DNA of 64,000 nucleotides from the NCBI GenBank assembly GCA_031308135.1, contig JAHLJT010009419.1, forward strand, positions 185,071,829 to 185,135,828, in the 5' to 3' direction. A program made the translations under genes and the position numbers. Under the pieces are notes generated by a model, which saw only the letters and a program-made list of their open reading frames with translations, ran no database searches and was not told the DNA's origin. This stretch comes from Acheta domesticus (Eukaryota > Arthropoda > Insecta > Orthoptera > Gryllidae). Of this stretch, positions 1 to 12,180 are shown in pieces (position 1 is the stretch's first letter; each line of letters opens with the position of its first letter).

Positions 1-175
1 CGGGCGGGCGGGTGACGAGCGAGGCCCGAAAGCGCGATCGGCTGCCGACCTTGTGCTCGCGGAGCGGCGCGGCGCGCGGAGTGTGCAACGGAGGAGCGAA
101 GCGAAGTCCTGGATTCCGATCTCGCCGACCGGGAGGGGAGGAGCGGCGAGGCGCCACTGCAGGGGGCGGCGGAAG
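1..175 (+). other. candidate 5'-UTR first exon (partial)
   Basis: The sequence ggcggaag|gtgagtgagg at 168-185 is a near-consensus 5' splice site, so an exon may end at 175. It sits inside the CpG-rich block and no recognisable coding sequence leads into it. It is therefore read as a noncoding first exon, starting at or before base 1, followed by a very long intron. A second, weaker donor (gag|gtaacg near 537/538) could end an alternative first exon. Orientation and exon status are inferred from the splice motif and composition only. Confidence 0.35.
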
Positions 176-660
176 GTGAGTGAGGGCAGAGCGGGCGGGC
201 GCGGGTGCGCGCGCGCCGTGTGCCGCGGCCGCGAGGACGGCTACGCCGCCGGCAGCGCGCCCGCAATGGAGGATAGGCGAGTGCGAGAGAGAGGGCGATA
301 GGCTGAGCGCGGCTGCCGCTGCCGTCGCCGCCGTCGCTGCCGCCTCCTCCTCCTCCTCGCTGCGTGCGCGTTGTGAGTGGCGGTGTGGCGGGCGCGGGCT
401 GGCTGGCTCTCGCCGAAGCGGAGGGGAGCACGCACGCACGCGACGCGGCGCGGCCGCCGCCGCGAGGAGCGAGGAACGAGTAGCACGCGGCGTGCGCACG
501 GGCCGCTCTTTGTGGGGCGCTCGGCCAGCTGAGGAGGTAACGCCGACGCGGGACCGAGCCATGCGCCCATGGGCGACGTGACGCGGAGCGGAGTGACCGC
601 ACGCGGGGAGGGGGGCCCCGTCCGCTTCCTGCTGGCCCCTCGGGGCGCCCGCTGCCCGCA
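1..660 (+). promoter_or_regulatory. CpG-island promoter block
   Basis: This is a dense GC- and CpG-rich segment at the left edge of an otherwise AT-rich window. It carries many CGG/GCC runs, and composition falls abruptly after about 660-700. No conserved protein is recognisable in any frame; the open frames here follow from the GC-rich composition. The size, the CpG density and the splice-donor-like sites inside it (gtgagt at 176, gtaacg near 538) fit a TATA-less promoter with one or more noncoding first exons on the + strand. The left boundary lies outside the window. Confidence 0.55.
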
Positions 661-3600
661 GGACCAGCGTGTGCACATTGCCAGCGAAGGCGTTGCTGCT
701 CGGCGGTTATTTTTAACTTGCCGTCGGTGGTTCGCGCACATCTCCCCCGTGGGATATGAGCTTCTTGTTGCTGTAGGCCTTACTCCTTTCGATTTGGAAT
801 TGATAGACTCGTATGGAATACGTGGTTATTGCAATGTTCTAGATGAGTACTGAACGGTTCTGGTTGAAAGAGTTACACTTTTTCCCCTGTTGGTATCCCT
901 AAGCTAGTGACCAAGATGTGTTTACGTCATCATGTGTTGCGTCATTCAACACTCAGGAACTTTTACATCTGTAACTTACAGAATTCGGTCAGCATATTTG
1001 TAGAACCCAATGTCCATTAAAGGGCTTACTCGTTCTCCACGGAAATTTGCGCAACTTCGAAGAAAAAAAAAACAAAACAAACGAGTCGTATCACCGTTTC
1101 TTTCAACTTCCAGTCCTATATCGAAATTTTTGTTTTTTTCAAATCCGGTCATTTTCAGTGAAGTCCCAACAATGAAGGGTTTTCCGCAAATCGACACAAT
1201 GTATGATTGATTTGGTCGCAAAACTTACGTTTTTGGTTATTGCGGAAAACGAGTTGGATATACATAGTGTGTGGCATTTCGTCTCTTGGAGTTCAAGGTG
1301 AAACTCCTACCGAGAAATGTACACTTGTTATATAACTTGAAACACAGTAAAGTTTTGTAAGTTAGGCTCAAAATACTTTTCATTATTAATGTATTACTGT
1401 GTAATTACTCGTCGTCATGAAGGAAACTGAGCTACTTTTCTGCAATTAATTAGTTCTGGATTTGCATATCCGAATTAATAAGTCAATTTCAAGAATTATA
1501 ATACTGTCCATATCTTGCCGAACAGTCTATATTGATAGAAATTGGTTATAGGATTGTTATAGAGGGATAGTACGATTGTTTGTTGTTATTTATACATCCA
1601 ATATTTGCTAACATCTGTGTTAACTTTCCTGTGAAATATAATTTGTGGAAAAGGCGACTTCAACAGTCAATTGAAAATATTTAGGTCCAAGTAGATCATA
1701 TAGAGATTGAATTTTCAATTCTTCATTCAAAATCCACAAGTGATTAATATGATTTCATATTAACTTTTATTTTGTAATTCAACATTGCTAAAGTTTATTT
1801 AATTAATTATCCTTTAAAAGTCCTCTTTATTTACCTCTAGGTATTTTCAATGTGTTTCACTAAGTGAAGTATCAAAAGTACAATTTATCATTTTTTACAA
1901 TTCATTGACAGCATTCATTTTTTGTTTTGCAATTTTGTATACTAATGGAGTCGAAGTCTCTGTCAAGGTGTTACAAAATACAGAAAACAACTCTTTTCTG
2001 TAAAATGAAATATTTCTTAAGATCTTTCTAAAAATTTTTCAAATTTCTCTTGAATATTTCCAATTCCATTTAATGTTATAAAATACATTTGTATGAATGA
2101 AAGTAAATATCAGTGAGTTGTTGTTAAAAGCATGTGAAATAAAATATTTAATAATTGCATTACTATCAAGAATAACTAGTTTTGTTCTAAATTATTCCTT
2201 CGAAGTACTTGTATAAATGATAAAAAGTAGTTACAAATACAAATGGTGTTTAGAATGAATAATCTTGTAACCTGGCTGCATTATTATTATTAATATTTAT
2301 TATTCTCATTTAGTTTGTTATGAAAATGAGAAGTATGGGAATAATGTAATGATTTCATTCTTACACTTGTTTAATCGTATGTTTTGATGTAAATTATTTC
2401 ATAAGCTGTTTCAGTCATAATTTTAGGAAGACACTGTTGATTGAGTAGTCTTTTATGATTGATTTGAGGTCATTGATTGAAGAAGATGCAGAGCTAAATA
2501 TAACATTGTCTAATTTAATATGAAATGAAGTATCACTTTTTGTCAATTTAAGCTTTTTAATACTATTAGCAGTCAGGGTACTTCAGATTAAGTTGAAATC
2601 TGAAATGTCAATTTACAATTTGTGAAACTTTCCAAATGTGTGTGAATATTCCTTTCAGACAAGGAAGCTGTCACTACAGAAATGATTTTGAGTTTCAGTC
2701 TGAACCAAATTAGGTTATGTAAATCTGCCTTATGAAAGTATGTGTGTGTTTTGTACAAACATTTCAACATTGTGTAGTGTTGGAGACTTGGAATAGTTTT
2801 CTGTATTACTTTTTCATTGAAAAGAAGGATCAAAAGAAGATTCTCAAAACGACATTCTGTTCAACAGTATTAATGTGATAAATCTGATTTTGGTACTAAA
2901 AACTCGGAGCATATGACTCAGTGTATGAGCGAACGACGCGCGACCGTACGTGCGTGTGACATATACACATTGTATTAATTACCCATAACATCTGGTTTAG
3001 AAGTACTTAATATTAATAACACCTGAGTTGTGTCATTCGCCAGTCTTTTGTGCATCAAACTACATTTCGTTTTTTGCAATGATACGAATTTGTGACAAAC
3101 AATTTTCGCCAAAGAAAAAAGCAACTTAGTGTTGCGTGAAAATTAAATTAGTAAGTAAAATGCGTGTAATAGAAAGTAAAACCCAGAATTTATTGGATGT
3201 TTAGAATGATGACATTTTTGCATTATTCTGTTAACTACATGTATTCTTTTTTTTTAAATTGATGGGGAGTGTTCTCTAGCAGGTCATTGGGACATAAAAA
3301 ACTTGATTTAGTTCAAATCGTATCTATGTTCATCGTAATACTAAATGAATGCGAAGCAACGGAGGAGTTTGGAGTAATATTCCCAATTCTGTAGCAGGAA
3401 GTGAAGATTGCTGCAATGTTTTACTACGTGTTTAATAAATGTACTCATGAATTAAAGTGTCGTGCTTAAGTTGAGGCACTTGAGCTTCTCTCCAAAATAT
3501 TTAATTCGTATTGGAAAAAGTAAACTGGTAATTTAGATACATTTATGAATTTTTACTGATTCAATGTTTAAGATGAGGAAAATTTCTGGAAAATATTTTC

Positions 3601-4989
3601 TCTTCCGCTCTAAAATAAAATTAGTCATGAAAAAATATTAATATATTGTAAAATAATTATCAGTTGAGTCATTATTCCACCTGCCATAAATCGCTAAATA
3701 CACTTTTTACTTAGTCTTATCTAATTGTTTCTCTCCGTTTTTTTTTCCGGTTATTTCTGTGCTGAAGACGGTGTGCTCTGATCGCTCGCGAAAATACAGA
3801 AGCTGTTTATACAAGAGTGTCAAGGCAGGTCCTCGACAGTGGAGACCTTACACTCAGTAGTGTGTGTGAATGATCAAATCGATGGGACAGAAAAGCATAT
3901 AAGAAATGAAGGACTCAAACGAGATTACATATTAGGCAATATATTGAAAATAATAAAAGTGTAATTATCATATTATATAAGTGTATGTTTTGAATTCTAT
4001 TACGTCGACTAACGTAGTCCATTCAAATTGTTGTGCGTGTGACTAGGGCAGTTTCCCACGTTTAACTCGTTTTCATTATCAGAGCTGTATTGTTGCGAAT
4101 GCGGTCGTATATAGTAGCTGTGTACAAGCGTAAGTTGTATTTAATTATTAACTTGGCATTGGTTTTATTTTGAATTATAATTTTAGCATAAATTGTAAAA
4201 TGTTTATTTCTACCCTTGGGGTAATCTTTCAAGAAGCTAAATAGTTTCTTCAAATTGTTTATTTTTTAATATTTTATGGATTTCCAGCTATTTTGTGCTA
4301 AAATATTTTTGGGGGAATATTTTAATGGTTTACCTTCGCATTTGTGTTAATTTTAGGTTTTTTTTTTCGTTATATTTTTCGCATGAGGTTTACTGTCTCC
4401 AGAAGCGAACAAGACTCCAGCTCAGCATTCGCTGTGAGGAAAACTGACTGGATATTCGAAAATAATCACAGTTCAGATGGTAGTTTGGAGAGGAAGGGTC
4501 TGATCAGGTTGTGAACTTATTCACCTTTATTGGATGAAAATTAAACTAGAAATACATGGATGCTGTTGGCTTTGCATTTCTACCAAAAATTGTGTGTTGT
4601 ATTTGGTTGACTGATAGCGCTTACAGTTTCTTCAAGTTTATTCGTTAGTGGTTTTCGTTGAGAATTCTCTTTCACCAGCATTTTCACATTTTTCTGTCAT
4701 TAATAGTTCATCAATCTAGATTGCTCATCATTACCTATCTAAAGCAAATTTTCATTTTAGGATGTAATAAAGTGTTTTTCTTGTAAGAGAGTATACTTTT
4801 TGTGAGATGTGAATCTAAACTCGTTCAAGATGAAATCTTATTATCAAGGAATAGCTCAATGTCTTTGAGTCTCCAGTCGATGACGTGAAATCGAAGTGTG
4901 GTCTCTGAATAGAGGAACTGATATTTCTTTGACTTTTAACTTCAGTCATTTTAATCAGGATGCTTGTAAAATATATTAATTTTATAGTA
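661..4989. other. AT-rich noncoding stretch, nothing recognised
   Basis: About 4.3 kb of AT-rich sequence with stop codons in all frames; the longest open frames are below 90 codons and none resembles a known family. No tandem array, hairpin or transposon end was recognised. It would fit the start of a long first intron. Confidence 0.5.
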
Positions 4990-4997
4990 GTTATGGT

Positions 4998-5141
4998 CAG
5001 GCCTTGATTTCTGGCGGAGAGCGACGGAACGGCGTTCCGGTATGTCGGGGATAATTAATAGAAATATTCAACTATTTCTATTCAATTAATCATACTTTTG
5101 GGGCGCGTTCCGGAATCTAAAATTTTATATATCTAGCACTG
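4998..5141. mobile_element. hAT-type MITE, 144 bp
   Basis: The left end reads CAGGCCTTGATTTCTGG and the right end, reverse-complemented, reads CAGTGCTAGATATATAAA. Both begin with the CAG typical of hAT termini. GTTCCGG near the left end and its complement CCGGAA near the right end form a subterminal inverted repeat. The flanks gttatggt (4990-4997) and gtcatagt (5142-5149) are an 8-bp target duplication with two mismatches, the length expected of hAT transposition. No coding capacity. The TIRs are poorly matched beyond the first bases, so the copy is old or atypical. Confidence 0.55.
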
Positions 5142-5149
5142 GTCATAGT

Positions 5150-6840
5150 ATTAGAGTAATACACACGTACACTTAAAAATCACCCATCATCTAGATTGGC
5201 TGGAAAGATGTAAGCCGAATATTTTAAGGAATAACAAAAGAGACATTGTGCTAACAGCTTGAGTACGACAATAGCAGCAGTCGTGTCTACATAGTCGATT
5301 TTTATTCGTTCATCAGCTGGGGCAATAAGGGGTAATTATTGAAAGTTTCAGTTCTTTTTTATTAGGCAGGGTATTGTTTCTAGCAGATATCTTGTTAAAT
5401 TGTAAGGAAGCTCATGCTGTAATTTTTTTTTCAAATTTAAACTGATTTTGAAGCTGTTTGCTAAAAATTCAAACGTCTGTTTATGTTAATGAAAGTCAAG
5501 TTAAGAAATGAAAAACAACCGTGCTACATGCATACTGCATGCACAATTGGAAGAAATGGTGTAAATAATACATACTATGCGCTGAACGTACACAAATACA
5601 TTGTACATGTGTAGAGTGTAATCTTATTGGCCAAGAAAGTGATAAGCTACTGTCATTTTTCACAACTCTACAGTAATGTGTAAACACATTATTAAATTTG
5701 TAGTCTTTGCACTCTCAAGAAGGGAAGAAGACTTCCAGTATTTGCGTATTTAAAACCGAGAAATATTGGAGGGACTTTCTCAGAAAATTAATATTAACAG
5801 CCTCAAGATAGAGTTCTTAAGTACTTGAAAATTGCGATGTGATGTCCCTGCTATTGTTGAAACACGATTTGCTGTAAATTATTTACATAAACTTCGTGAA
5901 TTACTTTTTTTGTTTCACAACTAATGGCGCTAAACCCTGGATACGATATGTATATTATTCATCGTCTTGATTTTTGAATTGTTTAATGTCATGAAATTAT
6001 TAATTAAATGTTATATTTCTGTTTTGATTTTATAATTAAATTTAATTGAATACTTATTCGAAGATGCATTGGCAGGGGAGGCATGGGCTTTCAGCTGCCG
6101 TCCAGATCTTGCTTCATCTTACTTGTAACAAAATGTCCACATTGTTACCTGTCAACCATACCTGTTAACAAAATTAATACATACGTAACTTAAAATATTT
6201 TCTTAAATTCATCGATTTTTAACATTTAAATAATCAAATAACTCTTAAAAACTGCATTTTAAGTTTCATATGGAAAACGCTATTCAAGAGAGCATCAAGT
6301 CTTACGGATATATGACAACACATAAATCAATCGTTATTCGTTTCGTATGTTTTCACCTCATGTATTTTCACAATTGAGTAACTGGTGCGTCAAATGTAAC
6401 TAATGTCACTGATGAAATGAAATTGTAATGACTGGTCCACAATGATCAGTACATATTTCCAGAAATCTACACAGATAAGCCATGTTGCGATCGCTATTTC
6501 GATGTGTCCTTGAGCCAAATGTTCGATTACTGGCTCTTGATTAAATGATGGAATGAAAACCTGAAATGCAGTTTTCAGTATTTTTTTTTTTTCAATTAAA
6601 AAAATGATGTAATTTGTAGTTTAGTGTTCTTGTGAATTATATTTATGCACATTTAAGTAGTGGGAATACGAAGCAAACTGAATATTTTCCTCCTATTAAT
6701 GTCATTAATTATTATTCAACTACTTTTTTTAAGTTCCTGACGTCATTTAATTATCCAAGATTGAAAGATAAATTGCATTGAGAAAGGAATAACTCGCTTT
6801 AATATTGCTTATATAGAACAGGTTCGAACATGTATTTGAA
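5150..6840. other. AT-rich noncoding stretch, nothing recognised
   Basis: AT-rich sequence with frequent stops and no conserved open frame. A short homopolymer-T run near 6581 is the only simple repeat noticed. Confidence 0.45.
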
Positions 6841-6844
6841 CATT

Positions 6845-7060
6845 GTCATTTTCAGGAGATCATAGGGGTTACCTGAAAAATCGGAATTACGCCACTTTCA
6901 TAAAGGCACTTCTATTCTAGCAACTAAAAAATTGTAGCCATTTGCAAGAAAATGTTGAAAATATCACAGGGACTTCGTGTAAAGTAACCCCCAAAATTAA
7001 AATATCTTAATATCCGGAACGGTACCACTAGATGTTTCTCCTGACGTATTTACTCAATTT
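6845..7060 (-). repeat. Diverged partial copy of the 'cgtccg' dispersed repeat
   Basis: The segment reading gaaaatgttgaaaatatcac and then acttcgtgtaaagtaacccc at about 6950-6995 matches the minus-orientation copy at 35.25-35.30 kb. There the same order occurs: tgttgaaaatttccgg, then cttcatataaagtaccccc. The homology fades on both sides and the 'cgtccg' core is absent, so the copy is truncated or strongly diverged. Confidence 0.4.
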
Positions 7061-7670
7061 CATCTCAAAAGCTTTTATTGTGCCAAAGTTAGGCGTGACC
7101 CAAACTTACATCCATATAGATACACATCACGATTTTCGGATACAAAATTGCATGTATCTTTCCTCGTCGCCGCACCAATCTTAACCATCTTTGGAACAGC
7201 ACTTAGAGACCTTAATTTTGATGTGTATGCGAAGTTACAGCTCAAAATAGCATTAAACACTGATTTTACGACCGAAAATTCGAGATCGCTTTTTTAAATT
7301 TATTTTTTTATGTTGCATCAACTACAAAAGGTTATTAGCGACATTACACAATAACATTATTTCTGTACATGAAATGTTACGACGGGTTGGGAACATTCAT
7401 ATCAGATTATTAACCAATTTGTACATTTTTCTTATATATCATTGTACAAGTTAATGCCTACAAAAAAATTGAGAAACCGACTGCATTGTTCTGTCTTTTA
7501 ATACTCTTGACATGTCGATATTGACACCAGGTCTCGTCTGGTCAGTCTGAAAACTGGGGCACAGAAATAGATGGTTAATAAACATGAAGCATTACACACA
7601 TAGCATATAACAACCGTTTGCCCGGTGATCAGAAGGGCATGTGTGAGCTCGGTGTGACCTATTCTGCATC
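7061..7670. other. AT-rich noncoding stretch
   Basis: No recognised coding or repeat structure. Open frames are short (61 codons or fewer) and unlike known families. Confidence 0.4.
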
Positions 7671-7674
7671 TATT

Positions 7675-7920
7675 CTGTGGTCACGGGGTAAAAGTTCTTA
7701 AGTCACTTTTTGACGAAATTGAGTTAAGAACTGAAACTACAAGTTAAGTATCTATATTTTATTTTAGTAAAACGAGTGAATTCAAATGCTCTCTCCTTAG
7801 CGAGAAAAAAGCGTTGGGAAATAGCGTTTAGTATAGGAAAAAGCGTTGGCTGAGTAGTCTGACCCTTGTTTTCTCCGAACTAAAATTTTTGACTTAAGAA
7901 CATTTACCCCGTGCCCACAG
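7675..7920 (-). mobile_element. 248-bp-family TIR element, copy 1
   Basis: This is a 246-bp element starting CTGTGGTCACGGGGTAAAAG and ending with the imperfect complement ...CCCCGTGCCCACAG. The terminal inverted repeats are about 31 bp. It is flanked by an exact 4-bp direct repeat TATT (7671-7674 and 7921-7924). Its interior matches the copies at 28.0 and 54.7 kb in reverse orientation. No coding capacity, so it is non-autonomous. The superfamily is not assigned: the 4-bp duplication is not the TTAA of piggyBac. Confidence 0.8.
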
Positions 7921-7924
7921 TATT

Positions 7925-8880
7925 GTTGAGGTGATTCTAATATTTCTCCTCCCTGAACTACAGCATAGAGTTGAAAAGTAATAATTATCTGTAAGCACAC
8001 AAAAGAGTCGGTATGTAGTCGAATTGTTGTGTTTACGAGGTTTTCGATTTATTTTAATCAGGTTGGTCGAGGCAGTTTGAATTATCTTTTCTGGCCGAAG
8101 GATTGTTCGGTAATCTCACCGTAAGAGATAATTGATGTGATATGTAAAGATCAGTCGCCTGTAAATGTATGTTTGCCAGAACAATACAATTGAGATAAAT
8201 GAACCTCATGACTCAAATGAGTGCGTAAAAGTGTTCCTAGAGCGATCATCTGAGTGGTACGGGTTAAATTTATTACTCACTTCATCGGACTGTAGGGAAG
8301 TGGAACCTTTCCTTTCTGACTCATTCTACCGAAAATGAATTATATGTGGAAAATAAGTATTCAGTCTGTGACTATCTGTTCATGTCAGGGAAACCCTTTA
8401 TTTTCAGCAGAGTGGCATATTGACACCCTGGTGCGATCTGTGTTGTTAATGCCCAGCCTTGCCCCTGAGAAAATAGGGAATAAGGATGGAATTTTCCGCC
8501 CCTTTCGCCCGTTGTCGCAAGGCAGGAATGCTCAACTCGTCTCGACGGAGGCCCTTTCGCGTATTAAAAGTACCTGGTGTTTATTCCCGTCTGTTCGCTT
8601 TACTTCGCCTCCACAAGTGTTCTCTTTGTCTCAAGAGGAAATGGACTCCTAAAAACTAAGATGACGTAACAGCTAATGTCTTTAACCGAAATCGAGTAAA
8701 TTGTGTTACAAGCAACATTTATCTACAGTGACCAAGTCTACTCAAATTCACATTGGTCGATGTTCTTTTCTTATTTTGTGCCGATTTGTCAATAAATGAC
8801 TTTGATAAAAGGTTCTCAGTTACTGTTGTGAATAATAAGATTTTTTTATTTGGTGCATATCGAGTTGCTGTAGGGGAGAT
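7925..8880. other. Noncoding stretch with one unremarkable ORF
   Basis: Sequence of moderate AT content. An open frame at 8335-8652 (105 codons, + strand) shows no recognised domain, signal peptide or repeat. Nothing else supports it as a gene, so it is not annotated as one. Confidence 0.35.
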
Positions 8881-8924
8881 TGGTATCCGCTTATCGCGTA
8901 GCGGTGAGCATGGGTGTGTGCTGG

Positions 8925-9110
8925 TCGTCCGGTTCGTTCGGTGCCGTCGTGCGGGCGGGGAGAGGAGGGGGTGCGGGGCGGCGGCGGCGGCGGACCCCGC
9001 GGAGAAGGGAGAGGCGGCGCGATGGAGGGGGCAGGGCGTCGGGTCACCTCCCCCTCTCCCGACCCCCCCCCCCGCCCTTCCCCGGGCGGCCGTGAGGCTT
9101 TGTGAGGGAG
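8925..9110. promoter_or_regulatory. GC/CpG-rich islet 2
   Basis: A sharp GC-rich islet with GGCGGC runs and a C-homopolymer stretch near 9065, bounded by AT-rich DNA. Open frames exist on both strands over the same bases and look compositional. It could be an alternative promoter or a GC-rich low-complexity insertion; no splice site or core promoter motif decides this. Confidence 0.4.
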
Positions 9111-11190
9111 GAGGATGCTGCTCAAAGAACTTGAAAAAGACTTCGGCTTCGAAATCAGAATTGTTGTCCTGCGGCCCTTGGCGAGGGACTGGCAACAGAG
9201 GTCACCTTGTTGCGTTGTGGAAAACAACGGCGATGGGCGCGGAGCTTTGACGAACTCACACAATAGGCCAGGAAGCGTTCAAGAACTTACGTGTGGAATG
9301 TTATGTTAGGTGTTCGTGCGCAGATGAAGTTGATGCGCGGGTGAACCTCAGTGTAAACTACATAGTGGTAGAGAGCCCGAACGCTTTGTGGAAAACACGC
9401 TAAAAGGAAATTTCATTTCCTTGGACCCTAAAGATATATGATGTGTGTGCAATATTTCTGTTGTTGTTTTTAATTTTGATCACCACTGCTGACGGCGCCA
9501 TTTAAAATTGGTTACTCGCGAGAAGTCACATGGAGAGGATTATGTGTACCATATTCTGTGTATGTTCCAAATACGTGAAACACATTTATTATGTATTGTT
9601 TCTTTCACAGCCACAATTTAGAATTGTCTGGAAACATGTGACTTCGATTTGCGCTTTTGTTGTTGTTGTGGTGAAACGTTGGTCCCTTAATTCCATAAAT
9701 CTCTACAACAAAAAAGTTCTCAAATTTTCCTGATTTCCGAGAATTTACTGCCATGTGTCCGGTTTTGACACAGATACAATGTATACTCTTTCATTTGTGT
9801 AATTTACATTTATGTTTCTTGTTATTTATGGGTCATGCATATAATGCTCCATGAGGTTACAAGGTACTCAGTTTTTCTCGTGGTTCTTCCAGTAATGCGC
9901 GAAAATTAGAGTATTCTTATTTGATCATCGCGAATTTACTACGGTAACTCTGAATTTTGCTATTGATACTATTGAATCTTCTAAATTTTCGTCTACGATA
10001 CCTCTACTCCATCTCCATTCTCTTCGACTATATCCACTTCACCATCTACTTGTATTCCATCTTCATTGTCTTTACTTGTTTTATCAACGGGAATAATCAT
10101 TACCGCACGGGGAGAACCGCTGAAGGCCGCGTTTATTCGTTATAAAAAAAAATCGGTCTCGCACACGTCAGAATAGTAGATCTGATCGGAGATCGGGGTA
10201 TATCTGAACCTCTCAAACGTTTGCATTTGCAGCAATAATGTAAGAAGTTTGCAAGGTTATCTAAGAATAAGTTATCAGTGTGTATATTAGTGTCAGTCTT
10301 CTTAAGACACTTAACTCCCAGTCGGATGTTCGTGGCCCTCTTGGCGAGCTCAAATTATAACTGTCAGTTGTCACATGTAATAAGGACTGGACATACACCA
10401 AAGCACTTGCCTATGACTCGCATTTGAAAGGGGCCTCCAAAACTTTTTAAAATACAATTTTATACTTGCCTCTACGTAATATGTAGTAATAATTTTAACC
10501 ATTTGGTCATACTTTAGGTTTTAATATTCAAAATTCGTGCCTTTTCTATTCTAGAATAGAATGTTTGCTTTAAAATACCTTGAGTTTCCGGGTCTCCAAA
10601 GATTTAACAGAAGATACATACGTGTTCAACGACACTGCAATCGAAAGAATGAAGTTGGGCGAATAAGTGTGAGACTGCGCGGCTCCTTGGTTGTTGGGGC
10701 ATTCGCAAATAGGCCAAATTTCTCTGCACTGAGTTGTGATGTTTGACATAAGTACAGATAGCTCGTTTGCCATATCCAGTCAGTCATTCCATTATAAGAA
10801 TATTGAGTGTCATTCTAGGTCAAGTTAAAAAAAAGCTTTCGATTCACAGAAATCTAAAAATTTTATGAGGCATCAGAGCCTCAAGATAAGCATTATGTAC
10901 TCAGAAATACAGATGGCTTAATGTCTCGGTGTAATACTATTTCATTTCTACACGGTTATACAAATTTGAGAGAAGTATGAGTGTGTTACAAAATCCTAGT
11001 GATATCTTCAATTTATAAAATGTGAAATACTGAATGGATTACATGTATGGGGTTTCTACATGCCTCGTAGAGCAGTGATTATCTCGAAGTTGCTTGTCGA
11101 ATTGTCAAAACTCTTTCTTGTTGCAATTCTCGTATAACTATTTCTTTCTATAAGTACTGAAGCTGCAAAAACATGAACGTATTTTCAGTT
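9111..11190. other. AT-rich noncoding stretch, nothing recognised
   Basis: AT-rich sequence without a recognisable gene, RNA or transposon. Open frames are at most 67 codons and unlike known families. Confidence 0.4.
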
Positions 11191-11194
11191 ACTA

Positions 11195-12180
11195 ACGTAG
11201 TATAGGGAAAATTATGCAATGCTACGGAAAATCGATTTCGAGATTTCAACGGAAATACATGTTTTGGGGTCCTCTGATACAGATAAAATGGTTATTTTCA
11301 AAACGTCCGTCCGTCCTGTGAACTCCACTAGCGCCTAAATCTTGCGTAGGATTTTTTCCAAATTGAAAAACCCAAGTCCATCTGACACGAAGTTTTGAGA
11401 TTTTGAGAAACATTATTTAAATTTCGGGGTATACTTTACATGAAGCCCCCCGCACATTTTCGAAATTTTCTCAAAAACGGCTTCAAATTTTTTCTTTAAA
11501 TTTCTTGTAAGAATAGAGTATTTTTTTTTATTAAGGTAGCTTAGGTCCGATTTTCACGGTTAACTAAATTTTCCAAAATTGCGAAAGTTTGAATTTTTTC
11601 GGCGCCTTCCGACAACTACAAAATTGAAGATAGAGATTTTTCCTTCAAATGAGATTCATTTTCCAAATTTACTTCTTTCATTAAGATCACGTTCATTTTT
11701 TTGAAAATTTTAGTAGTTTTCGTGCAATATGTATTAAAAAAAATACAAAAACACATTTTCTCAAATAGCCGAGACCAAAGGAAACAACTCCTCTTATTTC
11801 AGGGCTCTAGTAACGAAACACTATCAATTCAGTTGATTTTGCGGCGTAGTTTACATAAAGCCATTTCCCAAACTTTCAAAAAAATGTCTCCAACGTTAAT
11901 GAATAAATTTTGTTGTTGGACAGCGTGAAGGACGTTTTAAGAGAATGGTGCAGGTCTCATGTTCCTTGAAAAGCCTGATTTTTGGAAAATTGCAAAAGTT
12001 CAAATTTTTTCAGAGTCTTCCTACAACTAAAATATTAAAGATAGAGATTTTTTCACTTGATGAAATCGGTCTCTTAAAGATAGATTTTGAAATGAGGTCA
12101 TGTGCGGTTTTTTGAAAATTTGAGTACTTTTCGCCTAATTTTGTGAAAATACAAGGGAGAAAGTACGTGCTGTTTCATCA
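11195..12180 (+). repeat. 'cgtccg' dispersed repeat, copy R1
   Basis: It opens with acgtagtatagggaaaatta near 11195, continues through aaaacgtccgtccgtcctgt near 11300, then gggtatactttacatgaagc near 11428. This is the same order of blocks as in the copies at 24.6-25.2 kb and, inverted, at 34.9-35.7 kb. Within it, a block beginning ttttccaaaattgcgaaagt (about 11569) recurs as tttttggaaaattgcaaaag (about 11979). Each is followed by cttcc.acaact, then aagatagagat. The element therefore contains internal tandem units spaced about 410 bp. No coding capacity or terminal repeats recognised. Confidence 0.65.

Noticed and set aside
180..853. Open frames in the left-edge CpG block as coding exons
   Set aside because: Arg/Ala/Gly-rich compositional frames on both strands; the splice donor at 175/176 and the absence of conserved peptides favour untranslated sequence.
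8880..8955. tRNA-like sequence (gcgtagcggtgagc ... ccggttcgttcgg)
   Set aside because: Only loose resemblance to internal pol III boxes, no foldable cloverleaf, and it merges into a GC-rich islet.
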